Assembly: GCF_039542905.1 (NCBI RefSeq)
Contig: NZ_BAABIS010000001.1
Span: 6,758,001-6,822,000, forward strand
Source of the DNA: Kitasatospora terrestris
Lineage (GTDB): Bacteria > Actinomycetota > Actinomycetes > Streptomycetales > Streptomycetaceae
Direction of reading: 5' to 3'
DNA: 64,000 bases
Shown here: one piece after another, positions 40,406-51,873 of the stretch
Position numbering within the stretch: position 1 is the first letter of the stretch
Layout: each line of letters starts with the position of its first letter
Notes under the pieces: model-generated
Databases searched by the model: none
The model's input: the letters and a program-made list of their open reading frames with translations, nothing else
Told to the model about the DNA's origin: nothing
Position numbers and translations under genes: made by a program

Positions 40406-40496
40406 ACCGACCGGCCCGCCGCCGTGCGGGTGCCGAGCGCGGGGTGGGCCGACCAGTCGGTACCATGAAGGTTCACCCTTCTCTCTAGGAGTGTTC

Positions 40497-42842
<2,346 letters not shown>

Positions 42843-42853
42843 CCCAGCCCGGA

Positions 42854-42904
42854 GTGCGCCCCGCCCCCGTCCCGCCGACACTGGCCGGACGGGGGCGGGC
42901 GCAC
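42854..42904 (+). terminator. relA terminator
   Basis: An 18-bp stem with one bulged base (GTGCGCCC...GGGCGCAC at its foot) starts 12 nt after the relA stop and overlaps the upstream flank of the lipoprotein gene. Confidence 0.65.
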
Positions 42905-42918
42905 ACCGAGGAGGTTCC

Positions 42919-43695
42919 GTGGGCAGCGGCAGGATACTGGGCACCCTCGCACTGGCGGGCTGCGCGCTGCTGGGCGCCGCCGGGTGCGGGGAGAGCACCG
43001 AACAGGCGGCCGCCCCCGCCCCGAACCCGACCGGTGAGAACGGGGTCGCCGAACTCTCGGCGCAGCAGCTGGTCGGCCGGTCCGTCCAGGCGCTCAAGGA
43101 GGGCCGCTCGGCCCGCGCGGCCGGGTCGCTCACCAGCGAGGGCGAGCAGATCGGCCTCGACCTGGCGCTGGACACCGGCGCCAACTGCGCCGGCACCATG
43201 ACCCTCGGCCCGGACGGCGGCTTCGCCCTGGTCAAGATCGGCAACGACCTGTGGATCAAGCCGGACGCGGCGTTCTGGGCCACCCACGGCGGCTCGGCCG
43301 TCTCCGACCTGGTCGGCGACCGCTACCTGAGGACCACCGCCGACGACGCCGACTTCGCCGACGTCGCCTCGCTCTGCGACCTCGACGACCTCGCCGACTC
43401 GATCGGCCGCAACGCCGTCGACGTGGCCAAGGGCCCGCGCACCACGCTGCGCGGCATCCCCGCGGTCACCGTGACCGGCCGCAACGAGGGCGAGCCCGGC
43501 ACCCTGTACGTCGCCACCGAGGGCCGCCCGTACCCGCTGCGGCTGGAGAAGGCCACCGGCCCGGAGGTGGGCGGCATCGACTTCACCGACTTCGGCGTGC
43601 CGGTCCCGGCCGCCGCCCCGCCGCCGGACCGGTCGGTCGACCTGGACGAGCTGCGGCGGAGGACCGGCTCGGGCGGCGGCCCCACGACCGTCTGA
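42919..43695 (+). CDS. Predicted lipoprotein (LppX/LprG-like or unknown)
   Basis: This 258-residue protein has a lipoprotein signal peptide (MGSGRILGTLALAGCALLGA then AGCGES), with the modified Cys most likely in AAGC. The mature part has no recognised catalytic motif. Its beta-rich pattern and stretches such as VGRSVQALKEGRSARAAGSL and LTSEGEQIGLDLALDTGANC (the first two segments after the signal) resemble the streptomycete family of outer-surface lipoproteins with a weak LprG/LppX relation. It should sit on the outer face of the membrane. The GTG start has GAGGAGG upstream. Confidence 0.75.
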   Translation: MGSGRILGTLALAGCALLGAAGCGESTEQAAAPAPNPTGENGVAELSAQQLVGRSVQALKEGRSARAAGSLTSEGEQIGLDLALDTGANCAGTMTLGPDGGFALVKIGNDLWIKPDAAFWATHGGSAVSDLVGDRYLRTTADDADFADVASLCDLDDLADSIGRNAVDVAKGPRTTLRGIPAVTVTGRNEGEPGTLYVATEGRPYPLRLEKATGPEVGGIDFTDFGVPVPAAAPPPDRSVDLDELRRRTGSGGGPTTV

Positions 43696-43708
43696 CCGGC
43701 CGCCCGGC

Positions 43709-44107
43709 TCAGAGCAGGCCGTGGTCGCGGGCGTACAGCGCGGCCTGGGTGCGGTCGCGCAGGCCCAGCCGGTCGAGGATCCGCGAGACGTGGTTCTTCA
43801 CCGTGCCCTCGCTGACGTACAGCCGGGCGGCGATCTCGCGGTTGGTCGCGCCGGAGGAGACCATCCGCAGGGCCTCGCGTTCGCGGCCGGTCAGCTCGGC
43901 GGGGGCGGCGGCCGGGGCCTCGGCCAGCCCGGCCAGGACGCCGGCGTCGAGCTGGGCGACCCCGGCGCGGGCCAGCCGGACGGCGTGGGCGAGCTCGGCG
44001 GCCGGGAGGTTCTTCAGCAGGTAGCCGACGGCGCCGGCGCGCAGCGCGCCCGCCACGTACGCCCGGTCGTCGAAGGTGGTCAGCATGACGACCCGGCAGC
44101 CCGGCAC
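43709..44107 (-). pseudogene. Response regulator, LuxR/NarL family, 5'-truncated
   Basis: About 133 codons remain of a gene that would normally have about 215. The end of the receiver domain is present (RVVMLTTFDDRAYVAGALRA with the conserved Thr, then GYLLKN with the conserved Lys), as is the complete LuxR DNA-binding domain (LTGREREALRMVSSGATNRE to KNHVSRILDRLGL). The first 75 or so residues, with the phosphorylated Asp, are missing. Upstream of 44107 the frame meets a stop within seven codons, and the sequence changes to the tail of a different gene. No sensor kinase is nearby. The GTG at 44105-44107 could start a short protein, but the fragment cannot be phosphorylated normally. Confidence 0.8.
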
Positions 44108-44284
44108 CCGGAGCGGCGACGTCTACGACGCGATGGTCCGCGACGCGGGCCGCTGCACCGGTACCACCGGATCGAGGGCGGCACCCACACCGACGGGCTG
44201 GTGGCGCTGGACCCGGCCGGGACCCGGCCGATGCAGCAGGACTTCGTCGCGGCCTTCGACGAGCTGGTGGCCTGGACCCGCTAG
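44108..44284 (+). pseudogene. 3' remnant of an alpha/beta-hydrolase-like gene, frameshifted
   Basis: Only the tail of a gene is visible. One frame reads GDVYDAMVRDAGR (about 44115-44153) and the next, after a one-base shift near 44150-44155, reads LHRYHRIEGGTHTDGLVALD and continues to EELVAWTR-like DELVAWTR before the TAG. The second half, with EGGTHTDG, looks like the end of a serine hydrolase/esterase, where the His would be catalytic. No start codon or ribosome binding site precedes it. Its left edge coincides with the cut end of the response regulator on the other strand, so both were probably broken by one deletion. Confidence 0.6.
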
Positions 44285-44291
44285 CGGAACG

Positions 44292-44335
44292 CGCGAGGGG
44301 CGCGGGGGCCGTCTCCGGCCCCCGCGCCCCTCGCG
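44292..44335. terminator. Bidirectional terminator hairpin
   Basis: A perfect 19-bp stem with a 6-nt loop (GTCTCC) lies between the hydrolase remnant and the convergent DUF349 gene. It probably ended the original hydrolase transcript and still ends the DUF349 one. Confidence 0.75.
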
Positions 44336-44349
44336 GGCCGCGACCGCCG

Positions 44350-45579
44350 TCAGCCGGAGAACTCCTCGAGGGACTTCTGCGCCTGGTCGAGCAGGGCCTT
44401 GCGGCCCGCCAGCTCGGACTCCAGCTTGGCGACCTTGCTCGCGTTGCCCGCCGCGCGGGCCTTGTCGAGGTCGCCCTGGAGCTTGTCCACGGCGGCCTGG
44501 AGCAGGCCGGTCATGCCGGCGGCGCGGGCCTTGGCCTCGGGGTTGGTGCGCTGCCACTCGGCGTCCTCGGCCTCGCGGATCGCGCGCTCGACGGTGTTGA
44601 GCCGCCCGTCCAGCTTCGGCCGGGCGTCGCGCGGGACGTGGCCGATCGCCTCCCAGCGCTCGTTGATCTCGCGCAGCGCGGCCTTGGCGGCCTTCAGGTC
44701 GGAGATCGGCAGCAGCGCCTCGGCCTCGACCAGCAGGGCCTCCTTGGCCTTCTGGTTCTCGCCCTGCTCGGCGTCGCGCTCGCTGAACGCGGCGGAACGG
44801 GCCTGGAAGAAGACGTCCTGGGCACCGCGGAAGCGGGCCCACAGCTCTTCCTCGGCGTCGCGCTGGGCGCGGCCGGCGGCCTTCCACTGCGTCATCAGGT
44901 CGCGGTACTCGGCGGCGGTGGCGCCCCAGTCGGTCGAGTCGGAGAGCGCCTCGGCCTCGGCGACCAGCTTCTCCTTGACCGCGCGGGCCTGGTCGCGCTC
45001 GGAGTCGAGCGCGGCGAAGTGCGCCTTGCGGTGCTTGGAGAACACCGAGCGGGCGTGCGAGAAGCGGTGCCACAGCTCGTCGTCGCTCTTGCGGTCGAGG
45101 CGCGGCATGGCCTTCCAGCTGTCCACCAGGGCGCGCAGCCGGTCGCCGGCCTCCCGCCACTGCTGGGACTCGGCCAGCTGCTCGGCCTCGGCGACCAGCG
45201 CCTCCTTCGCGGCGCGGGTCTCCTCCTGGGCCTTGGCGCGGGCGGCCTTGCGCTCGTTCTGACGGGAGTCGATCTCGCCGTTCAGGGTGTCGAGGCGCTT
45301 GGCGAGCGCGTCCAGGTCGCCGACCGCGTGGGCCTCGACCACCTGCGCGCGCAGGTGCTCGAGCGCGGTGTGCGCCTCCTTGGCGGCCAGGTCCGTCTTG
45401 CGGACCCGGTGCTCCAGCAGGCCGATCTCGGCCTCCAGGCCCTGGTACTTGCGCTCGAAGTAGGCGAGGGCCTCCTCGGGCGAGCCCGCCTGCCAGGAGC
45501 CGACGAGGCGTTCGCCCTCGGCCGTCCTGACGTAGACGTTCCCCTGCTCGTCGACACGGCCCCACGGATCGCTGCTCAC
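44350..45579 (-). CDS. DUF349-containing coiled-coil protein
   Basis: This 409-residue, highly charged, helical protein contains at least three DUF349 units of about 75 residues, marked by W-K/E-x-A/M-x-R repeats (DSWKAMPRLDRKSDDELWHR, TQWKAAGRAQRDAEEELWAR, ERWEAIGHVPRDARPKLDGR). The N-terminal 50 residues (WGRVDEQGNVYVRTAEGERL) are a separate module conserved in actinobacteria. DUF349 proteins have no established biochemical role. Coiled-coil character suggests a structural or scaffold job. It starts with GTG and is transcribed away from the cyclophilin gene's terminator. Confidence 0.88.
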   Translation of the reverse strand: MSSDPWGRVDEQGNVYVRTAEGERLVGSWQAGSPEEALAYFERKYQGLEAEIGLLEHRVRKTDLAAKEAHTALEHLRAQVVEAHAVGDLDALAKRLDTLNGEIDSRQNERKAARAKAQEETRAAKEALVAEAEQLAESQQWREAGDRLRALVDSWKAMPRLDRKSDDELWHRFSHARSVFSKHRKAHFAALDSERDQARAVKEKLVAEAEALSDSTDWGATAAEYRDLMTQWKAAGRAQRDAEEELWARFRGAQDVFFQARSAAFSERDAEQGENQKAKEALLVEAEALLPISDLKAAKAALREINERWEAIGHVPRDARPKLDGRLNTVERAIREAEDAEWQRTNPEAKARAAGMTGLLQAAVDKLQGDLDKARAAGNASKVAKLESELAGRKALLDQAQKSLEEFSG

Positions 45580-45802
45580 AGCGCCTCCTCCACATGACGT
45601 CCGGTCCCGCGGGATCGCGGACGTCGTCCACAGTTGATGTGCGGCGGACCGATGGAGCCCGCCGTCCGAGCCGTCGTGGTTGTTGTGCCGAGGGTGACGG
45701 CCGACGGTCTGGGCACCCTATACAACAGCAACATAGGCGACCAGCGCCGGTGCTGTCCGCATCCGGCGCTGGTCGAATTTCGCGCGGCGCTGAGCCGGTG
45801 GC
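45580..45802. other. Gap between cyclophilin 3' end and DUF349 promoter region
   Basis: No gene is seen. It holds the cyclophilin terminator (45738-45775) and, on the minus strand, TATAGG at 45722-45717 preceded by TTG, a weak candidate -10 for the DUF349 gene. Confidence 0.4.
45738..45775 (-). terminator. Cyclophilin gene terminator
   Basis: A perfect 13-bp inverted repeat (CGACCAGCGCCGG and its complement) with a 12-nt loop lies 28 nt after the cyclophilin stop on the minus strand. Confidence 0.7.
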
Positions 45803-46594
<792 letters not shown>

Positions 46595-46813
46595 CGGCCG
46601 TGTCTCCTACATAGCTGACGAAAATCCTTGCGGTGCGGATCATCGCACCCATCGGCGGCCAAGTGTAGGGATCCCGTGCGTAAGTACGAGATCAGCCGTG
46701 AATGAGAATCCCCTGACTGGCGCACCGCTATCTGGTTCGCTACCGGCGCCGTCCCGCCGGTAGGCTGCGGGGAGACCGCACCGACCGCTACCGAATCGAT
46801 ACGAGGACCCGCC

Positions 46814-47521
46814 GTGTTCGTCGCCGGATTCCCCGCCGGGGCCTGGGGCACCAACTGCTACCTGGTTGCGCCCGCCGCCGGCGAGGAGTGCGTGATCGTC
46901 GACCCGGGCCACGAGGCGGCCGGGGGCGTCGAGGAGCTGATCCGCGAGCACCGGCTGAAGCCGGTCGCGGTGCTGCTCACCCACGGCCACATCGACCACA
47001 TCGCCTCGGTCGTGCCGGTCTGCGGAGCCAAGGACATCCCGGCCTGGATCCACCCCGAGGACCGCTACATGATGGCCGACCCGGCCCGCGGCCTCGGGCG
47101 CTCGCTGGGCCAGCAGATCATGGGCTCGATCACGGTCGGCGAGCCGGACGACGTCCGCGAGCTGAAGGACGGCAGCGTCCTGGAGCTCGCGGGCCTGGAG
47201 CTCACCGTCGACCACGCGCCCGGCCATACCAAGGGGTCGGTGACCTTCCGGACGCCCTCGCAGGACGACATCCCACCGGTGCTGTTCTCGGGCGACCTGC
47301 TGTTCGCCGGCTCCATCGGGCGCACGGACCTCCCGGGCGGGGACAGCGCGGCGATCATGCGGTCGCTGGCCCGGGTGTGCCTGCCCCTCGACGACGCGAC
47401 CGTGGTCCTCTCCGGCCACGGCTCCCAGACCACCATCGGCCGAGAGCGCGCCTCCAACCCCTACCTCCAGCAGGCGGCGGGAGCGCAGAGCGCTCCGGCC
47501 TTCCCGCGACGAGGAATGTGA
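46814..47521 (+). CDS. MBL-fold metallohydrolase (glyoxalase II-like)
   Basis: This 235-residue protein has the zinc motif THGHIDH (about 57-63) and the further ligands in HAPGHTKGSV, FSGDLLF and LSGHGSQTTIGRER, so both metal sites look complete. The short YcbL-like form suggests a glyoxalase II-type thioesterase or related hydrolase; in mycothiol-using actinobacteria the thiol substrate may be mycothiol-linked. GTG start with GAGG upstream. Its stop overlaps the possible GTG start of hisS, so it heads the MBL-hisS-aspS operon, an order also known in other streptomycetes. Confidence 0.9.
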   Translation: MFVAGFPAGAWGTNCYLVAPAAGEECVIVDPGHEAAGGVEELIREHRLKPVAVLLTHGHIDHIASVVPVCGAKDIPAWIHPEDRYMMADPARGLGRSLGQQIMGSITVGEPDDVRELKDGSVLELAGLELTVDHAPGHTKGSVTFRTPSQDDIPPVLFSGDLLFAGSIGRTDLPGGDSAAIMRSLARVCLPLDDATVVLSGHGSQTTIGRERASNPYLQQAAGAQSAPAFPRRGM

Positions 47522-48795
47522 CGGAAGAGAAGTTGAACACCTTCACCGCCCCCAAGGGCACCTACGACCTGCTGCCGCCCAGCTCGGCGACGTTCCTGGC
47601 GATCCGCGAGGCGATCTCCGCCCCCGCGCGCCGGGCCGGCTACGGCTACATCGAGACCCCGGTCTTCGAGGACGTGAAGCTGTTCTCCCGCGGTGTCGGC
47701 GAGTCCACGGACATCGTCACCAAGGAGATGTACAACCTGACCACGCGCGGCGGCGACGAGCTCGCGCTGCGCCCCGAGGGCACCGCCTCGGTGCTGCGCG
47801 CCGCCCTCCAGGCCAACCTGCACAAGCAGGGCAACCTGCCGGTCAAGCTCTGGTACTCCGGCTCGTACTACCGCTACGAGCGCGCCCAGAAGGGCCGCTA
47901 CCGCCAGTTCTCGCAGGTCGGCGCGGAGGCGATCGGCGCCGAGGACCCGGCGCTGGACGCCGAGCTGATCATCCTGGCCGACGACGCCTTCCGCTCGCTC
48001 GGGCTGTCGAACTACTCGCTGCTGCTCAACAGCCTCGGCGACAAGCAGTGCCGGCCGGTCTACCGCGCCGCACTGATCGACTTCCTGTCCGGCCTCGACC
48101 TCGACGAGGACACCCGCCGCCGCGCCGGGATCAACCCGCTGCGGGTCCTCGACGACAAGCGCGAGTCGGTGCAGGCCCAGCTCACCGACGCCCCGATGCT
48201 GCGCGACTTCCTCTGCGAGGAGTGCAAGGCGTACGACGAGAAGGTCCGCGAGCTGCTGACCCTCGCCGGGGTGGCCTTCACCGACGACCCGAAGCTGGTC
48301 CGCGGCCTCGACTACTACACCCGCACCACCTTCGAGTTCGTGCACGGCGGCCTCGGCGCGCAGTCCGCGATCGGTGGTGGCGGCCGGTACGACGGCCTGT
48401 CCGAGATGATCGGCGGACCGGCGCTGCCGTCGGTCGGCTGGGCGCTCGGCGTCGACCGCACCTTCCTGGCGATGGAGGCCGAGGGCGTCGCCCCCGACCT
48501 GCCCGCCGCCACGGCGGTGTACGCCGTCGCGCTCGGCGAGGAGGCCAAGAACGTCCTGTTCGCCAAGGTCGTCGAGCTGCGCCGGGCCGGCGTCGCCACC
48601 GACCTGGCGTTCGGCGTCAAGAGCATCAAGAACGCCATGAAGTCCGCCGACCGGTCCGGCGCCCGGTTCGCCGTCGTCGCCGGCGACCGGGACCTCGCCG
48701 AAGGCGTGGTCCAGCTCAAGGACATGGAGTCCGGCGAGCAGACCCCCGTCGCCCTCGAGGCGCTCGTCCCCACCCTGAAGGAGAAGCAGCTGTGA
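47518..48795 (+). CDS. hisS: Histidyl-tRNA synthetase
   Basis: This 425-residue class II synthetase attaches His to tRNA-His. Motif 1 lies around YGYIETPVFEDVKLFSRGVG, motif 2 is SYYRYERAQKGRYRQFSQVG, the histidine signature is LVRGLDYYTRTTFEFV, and motif 3 is SVGWALGVDRT. The C-terminal 95 residues form the anticodon domain. The start may be GTG 47518, overlapping the upstream gene's stop, or TTG 47533, from which the strongly conserved NTFTAPKGTYDLLPP begins. The stop overlaps the aspS start by four bases, so aspS is translationally coupled. Confidence 0.97.
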   Translation: MTEEKLNTFTAPKGTYDLLPPSSATFLAIREAISAPARRAGYGYIETPVFEDVKLFSRGVGESTDIVTKEMYNLTTRGGDELALRPEGTASVLRAALQANLHKQGNLPVKLWYSGSYYRYERAQKGRYRQFSQVGAEAIGAEDPALDAELIILADDAFRSLGLSNYSLLLNSLGDKQCRPVYRAALIDFLSGLDLDEDTRRRAGINPLRVLDDKRESVQAQLTDAPMLRDFLCEECKAYDEKVRELLTLAGVAFTDDPKLVRGLDYYTRTTFEFVHGGLGAQSAIGGGGRYDGLSEMIGGPALPSVGWALGVDRTFLAMEAEGVAPDLPAATAVYAVALGEEAKNVLFAKVVELRRAGVATDLAFGVKSIKNAMKSADRSGARFAVVAGDRDLAEGVVQLKDMESGEQTPVALEALVPTLKEKQL

Positions 48796-50588
48796 TCCGC
48801 ACGCACGACGCGGGCACGCTCCGCGCGGAGCACGCCGGCACCACCGTCACCCTGGCCGGCTGGGTCGCCCGCCGCCGTGACCACGGCGGTGTGGCCTTCA
48901 TCGATCTGCGCGACGCCTCCGGCACCGTGCAGGTCGTGGTCCGCGACCTGGAGTCGGTGCACGGGCTGCGCTCCGAGTACTGCGTCAAGGTCGTCGGCGA
49001 CGTGCGGGTCCGCCCCGAGGGCAACGAGAACCCCGACATCCCGACCGGCTCGGTCGAGGTCGTGGTCGAGTCCATCGAGGTGCTCTCCGAGGCGGCCCCG
49101 CTGCCGTTCCAGGTCGCCGAGTACGAGCCCGGCTCGGTCAACGAGGAGGTGCGCCTGCGCTACCGCTACCTGGACCTCCGCCGTGAGGGCCCGGCCCGCG
49201 CGCTGCGCCTGCGCTCCAAGGTCAACCACATCATCCGCACGGTGATGGAGGAGAACGACTACCTCGACATCGAGACCCCGTACCTGACCCGTTCGACCCC
49301 CGAGGGCGCGCGCGACTTCCTGGTGCCGGTCCGCCTGCAGCCGGGCCACTGGTACGCCCTGCCGCAGTCGCCGCAGCTGTTCAAGCAGCTGCTGATGGTG
49401 GCCGGCATGGAGCGCTACTACCAGATCGCCCGCTGCTTCCGCGACGAGGACTTCCGCGCCGACCGGCAGCCGGAGTTCACCCAGCTGGACATCGAGGCGT
49501 CCTTCGTCGACCAGGAGGACATCCTGGCCCTCGGCGAGAAGATCGTCGCGCGGATCTGGAAGGAGACGCACGGCTACGAGGTCCCGAACCCGCTGCCGCG
49601 CCTGTCCTACGCCGACGCGATGTCGCGCTACGGCTCGGACAAGCCGGACGTCCGCTTCGGCCAGGAGCTGACCGACCTCACCGAGTACTTCAAGGGCACC
49701 GAGTTCCGCGTGTTCCAGGCCCCGTACGTCGGCGCCGTGGTCATGCCGGGCGGCGCCTCGCAGCCGCGCAAGCAGCTGGACGCCTGGCAGGACTGGGCCA
49801 AGGCGCGCGGTGCCCGCGGCCTGGCGTACGTCCTGGTGGACGCCGAGACCGGCGAGCTGCGCGGCCCGGTCGCCAAGAACCTCTCCGAGGAGCACCTGGC
49901 CGGCCTCGCCGCCGCCGCGGGTGCCAAGCCGGGCGACGCGGTGTTCTTCGCGGCCGGCAAGAAGACCCCCTCGCAGGAGCTGCTCGGCGCCGCCCGCCTG
50001 GAGATCGGCCGCCGCTGCAACCTGATCGACGAGTCGCAGTGGGCCTTCCTCTGGGTGGTCGACTTCCCGATGTTCGAGCCGATCGAGGACGACAAGGGCG
50101 AGTTCCAGGGCTGGCACGCGGTGCACCACCCGTTCACCGCGCCCACCGCCGAGTCGCTGGCCACCTTCGACACCGACCCGGGCTCCGCCCTGTCGAACGC
50201 CTACGACCTGGTCCTCAACGGCTCGGAGCTGGGCGGCGGTTCGATCCGTATCCACCAGCGGGACGTGCAGAAGCGGGCCTTCGACGCGATCGGCCTCTCC
50301 GAGGAGGAGGCGGCCTCGCAGTTCGGCTTCCTGCTGGACGCCTTCAACTACGGCCCGCCGCCGCACGGCGGCATCGCCCTCGGCCTGGACCGCGTGGTCA
50401 CCCTGCTCGGCGGCTACGACACCATCCGCGACGTCATCGCCTTCCCGAAGACGTCCACCGGTGGCGACCCGCTGACCGGCGCGCCCACCCCGATCACCCC
50501 GGCGCAGCGCCGGGAGGCCGGCGTGGACGCCCAGCCGAAGGCCAAGGAGCCCAAGGAGGCCGCCAAGGCCGAGGCCGGCGAGAGCTGA
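48792..50588 (+). CDS. aspS: Aspartyl-tRNA synthetase, probably non-discriminating
   Basis: This 598-residue bacterial-type class II synthetase has the N-terminal OB anticodon domain (about 1-105), motif 2 ARCFRDEDFRADRQPEFTQLD, the bacterial GAD insert (about 300-430) and motif 3 GGIALGLDRVVTLL. A 40-residue Ala/Lys/Glu-rich tail follows. Residue 31 is His (RRRDHGGVAF); this residue is typical of non-discriminating enzymes that also charge tRNA-Asn with Asp for later amidation by GatCAB. GTG 48792 overlaps the hisS stop. The hisS-aspS pair is conserved. Confidence 0.96.
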   Translation: MIRTHDAGTLRAEHAGTTVTLAGWVARRRDHGGVAFIDLRDASGTVQVVVRDLESVHGLRSEYCVKVVGDVRVRPEGNENPDIPTGSVEVVVESIEVLSEAAPLPFQVAEYEPGSVNEEVRLRYRYLDLRREGPARALRLRSKVNHIIRTVMEENDYLDIETPYLTRSTPEGARDFLVPVRLQPGHWYALPQSPQLFKQLLMVAGMERYYQIARCFRDEDFRADRQPEFTQLDIEASFVDQEDILALGEKIVARIWKETHGYEVPNPLPRLSYADAMSRYGSDKPDVRFGQELTDLTEYFKGTEFRVFQAPYVGAVVMPGGASQPRKQLDAWQDWAKARGARGLAYVLVDAETGELRGPVAKNLSEEHLAGLAAAAGAKPGDAVFFAAGKKTPSQELLGAARLEIGRRCNLIDESQWAFLWVVDFPMFEPIEDDKGEFQGWHAVHHPFTAPTAESLATFDTDPGSALSNAYDLVLNGSELGGGSIRIHQRDVQKRAFDAIGLSEEEAASQFGFLLDAFNYGPPPHGGIALGLDRVVTLLGGYDTIRDVIAFPKTSTGGDPLTGAPTPITPAQRREAGVDAQPKAKEPKEAAKAEAGES

Positions 50589-50717
50589 TCCCGGGTAACG
50601 ATTTGCCCGCCACGATTTCCCCGGCCCCGGCCGGTGTGACCTGCTTCACGGTAGGCTCGCACCGCCCGGGGCCGGCGTGCTGCACAGTGCCGTGCAGACC
50701 GTAAGAGGGGTCGAACG

Positions 50718-51224
50718 ATGACCGTACGAACCAGAGTTGAACTTCCGTCGGACACCGCCGAGACCAGGCGGGTGCACATGGCGGCCTTCCCCGGGCCGGA
50801 GGAGGCCGACCTGGTGGACGCGCTCCGCCGCGACCCGGCCTTCCTGCCGGACCTCTCGGTGGTCGCGGTGGACGCCCGGGGCGTGGTGATCGGCCACGCG
50901 CTGCTCACCCGGCTGAAGATCGGCAACGGCCGGGGCCTGGCGCTGGCGCCGGTCGCGGTCGCGCCGGAGTGGCAGCGCAAGGGCATCGGCACCCTGGTGG
51001 TCCGGGCCGCGCTGGACGCCGCCGAACAGGCCGGCGAGAAGCTGGTGGTGGTGCTCGGCGACCCCGCGTACTACGCCCGGTTCGGCTTCGGCCCGGCCGC
51101 CCGGCACGGGGTCAGCGGCCCGTTCCCGGTCGACGCGGCGTACTTCCAGACGCTCCCGCTCTCCGGGTACGACGGCACGCCCAAGGGCGTCTGCCGCTAC
51201 CCGACCCCGTTCGCCGCCGTCTGA
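50718..51224 (+). CDS. GNAT-family N-acetyltransferase (YhbS-like)
   Basis: This 168-residue single-domain acetyltransferase has the acetyl-CoA motif A in APVAVAPEWQRKGIGTLVVR and the motif B-like VVVLGDPAYYARFGFGPAARHGV, which is characteristic of the YhbS branch. The acceptor is unknown. GAGGGG lies before the ATG. Its last 28 bp overlap the tail of the LysR pseudogene on the other strand. Confidence 0.9.
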   Translation: MTVRTRVELPSDTAETRRVHMAAFPGPEEADLVDALRRDPAFLPDLSVVAVDARGVVIGHALLTRLKIGNGRGLALAPVAVAPEWQRKGIGTLVVRAALDAAEQAGEKLVVVLGDPAYYARFGFGPAARHGVSGPFPVDAAYFQTLPLSGYDGTPKGVCRYPTPFAAV

Positions 51225-51753
51225 TCCGACGGCCGGTGCTGGACCTCGAAGTGCCCCTGGCAGCAGCGCGCGAACGCCGCCATCGCCGGGGTCAGCGGCC
51301 GGTCCAGCGGCCAGTACAGCCCACCCGGCTCGCGCTCAGCCCGCGCACCGGACGGTGGGCCACGTCCGGTCGGGCCGCCAGCCGGCTCATCGACTGCGGG
51401 GCGAACCCGATGCCCTGCCCGCACGCCACCGCCGCCAGCCACTCGTCCGCGTTGTGCGCCACCGCGCCGATCCGCACCGGGTGACCGCGCCGCTCCTCGA
51501 CGCCCAGCCAGTAGTCCCGCCAGTGGCCCACCTCCTGGGGGATCGCCACGAACTCCTCGACGATGGCCCGGCCGACCAGGTTGATGGTGGCCCCCTCGAA
51601 CCCGCCCCGCAGCACCCCGCCGGCCCGGTTCGCCGCCTCCCGGGTGGCACGCAGCGCCTCGTCCCAGCCGGCCAGCCGCGCGGCCGCGGCGGTCAGCTGT
51701 CCCTCCTCGCAGACCGCGGCGGAGTACCGCAGCAGCCGGGTGTCCATGTCCAT
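51197..51753 (-). pseudogene. LysR-family regulator pseudogene with two internal deletions and a frameshift
   Basis: Reading the minus strand from ATG 51753 (or 51747, MDTRLLRYSAAVCEEGQL) the sequence begins like a LysR helix-turn-helix, but after LTAAAARL it jumps straight to AGWDEALRATREAANRAGGV, the linker helix of LysR proteins, so about 45-50 residues of the DNA-binding domain are missing. A second jump at AIVEEF/VAIPQEVGHWRDYW removes roughly 80-100 residues of the effector domain. Near 51320 one base is missing: the frame reads SRVGCTGRW while the neighbouring frame continues YWPLDRPLTPAMAAFARCC. The remnant ends at TAG 51197 inside the acetyltransferase gene. No function is likely. 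Confidence 0.75.
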
Positions 51754-51873
51754 GCCCCAAGGCTGGGGGGGGGGCTGCCGGTGCCGGCCCCGCACGCGTG
51801 TCCGGCCTGCGGCCGGGCCGCCCCGGACGTAGCCTGAGTGATCGTCAGCGGCTTGTCGATCGGAGGGTGGCGG

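Noticed and set aside
40491..40496. GTG at 40491 as the relA start
   Set aside because: It overlaps the AGGAG ribosome binding site. TTG 40497 is correctly spaced from it.
43709..44107. Response regulator plus nearby genes as a signalling system
   Set aside because: The receiver half with the phosphorylation site is missing and no sensor kinase is present.
44108..44284. Hydrolase tail as a small intact gene
   Set aside because: There is no start codon with a ribosome binding site, and homology-like sequence changes frame near 44150.
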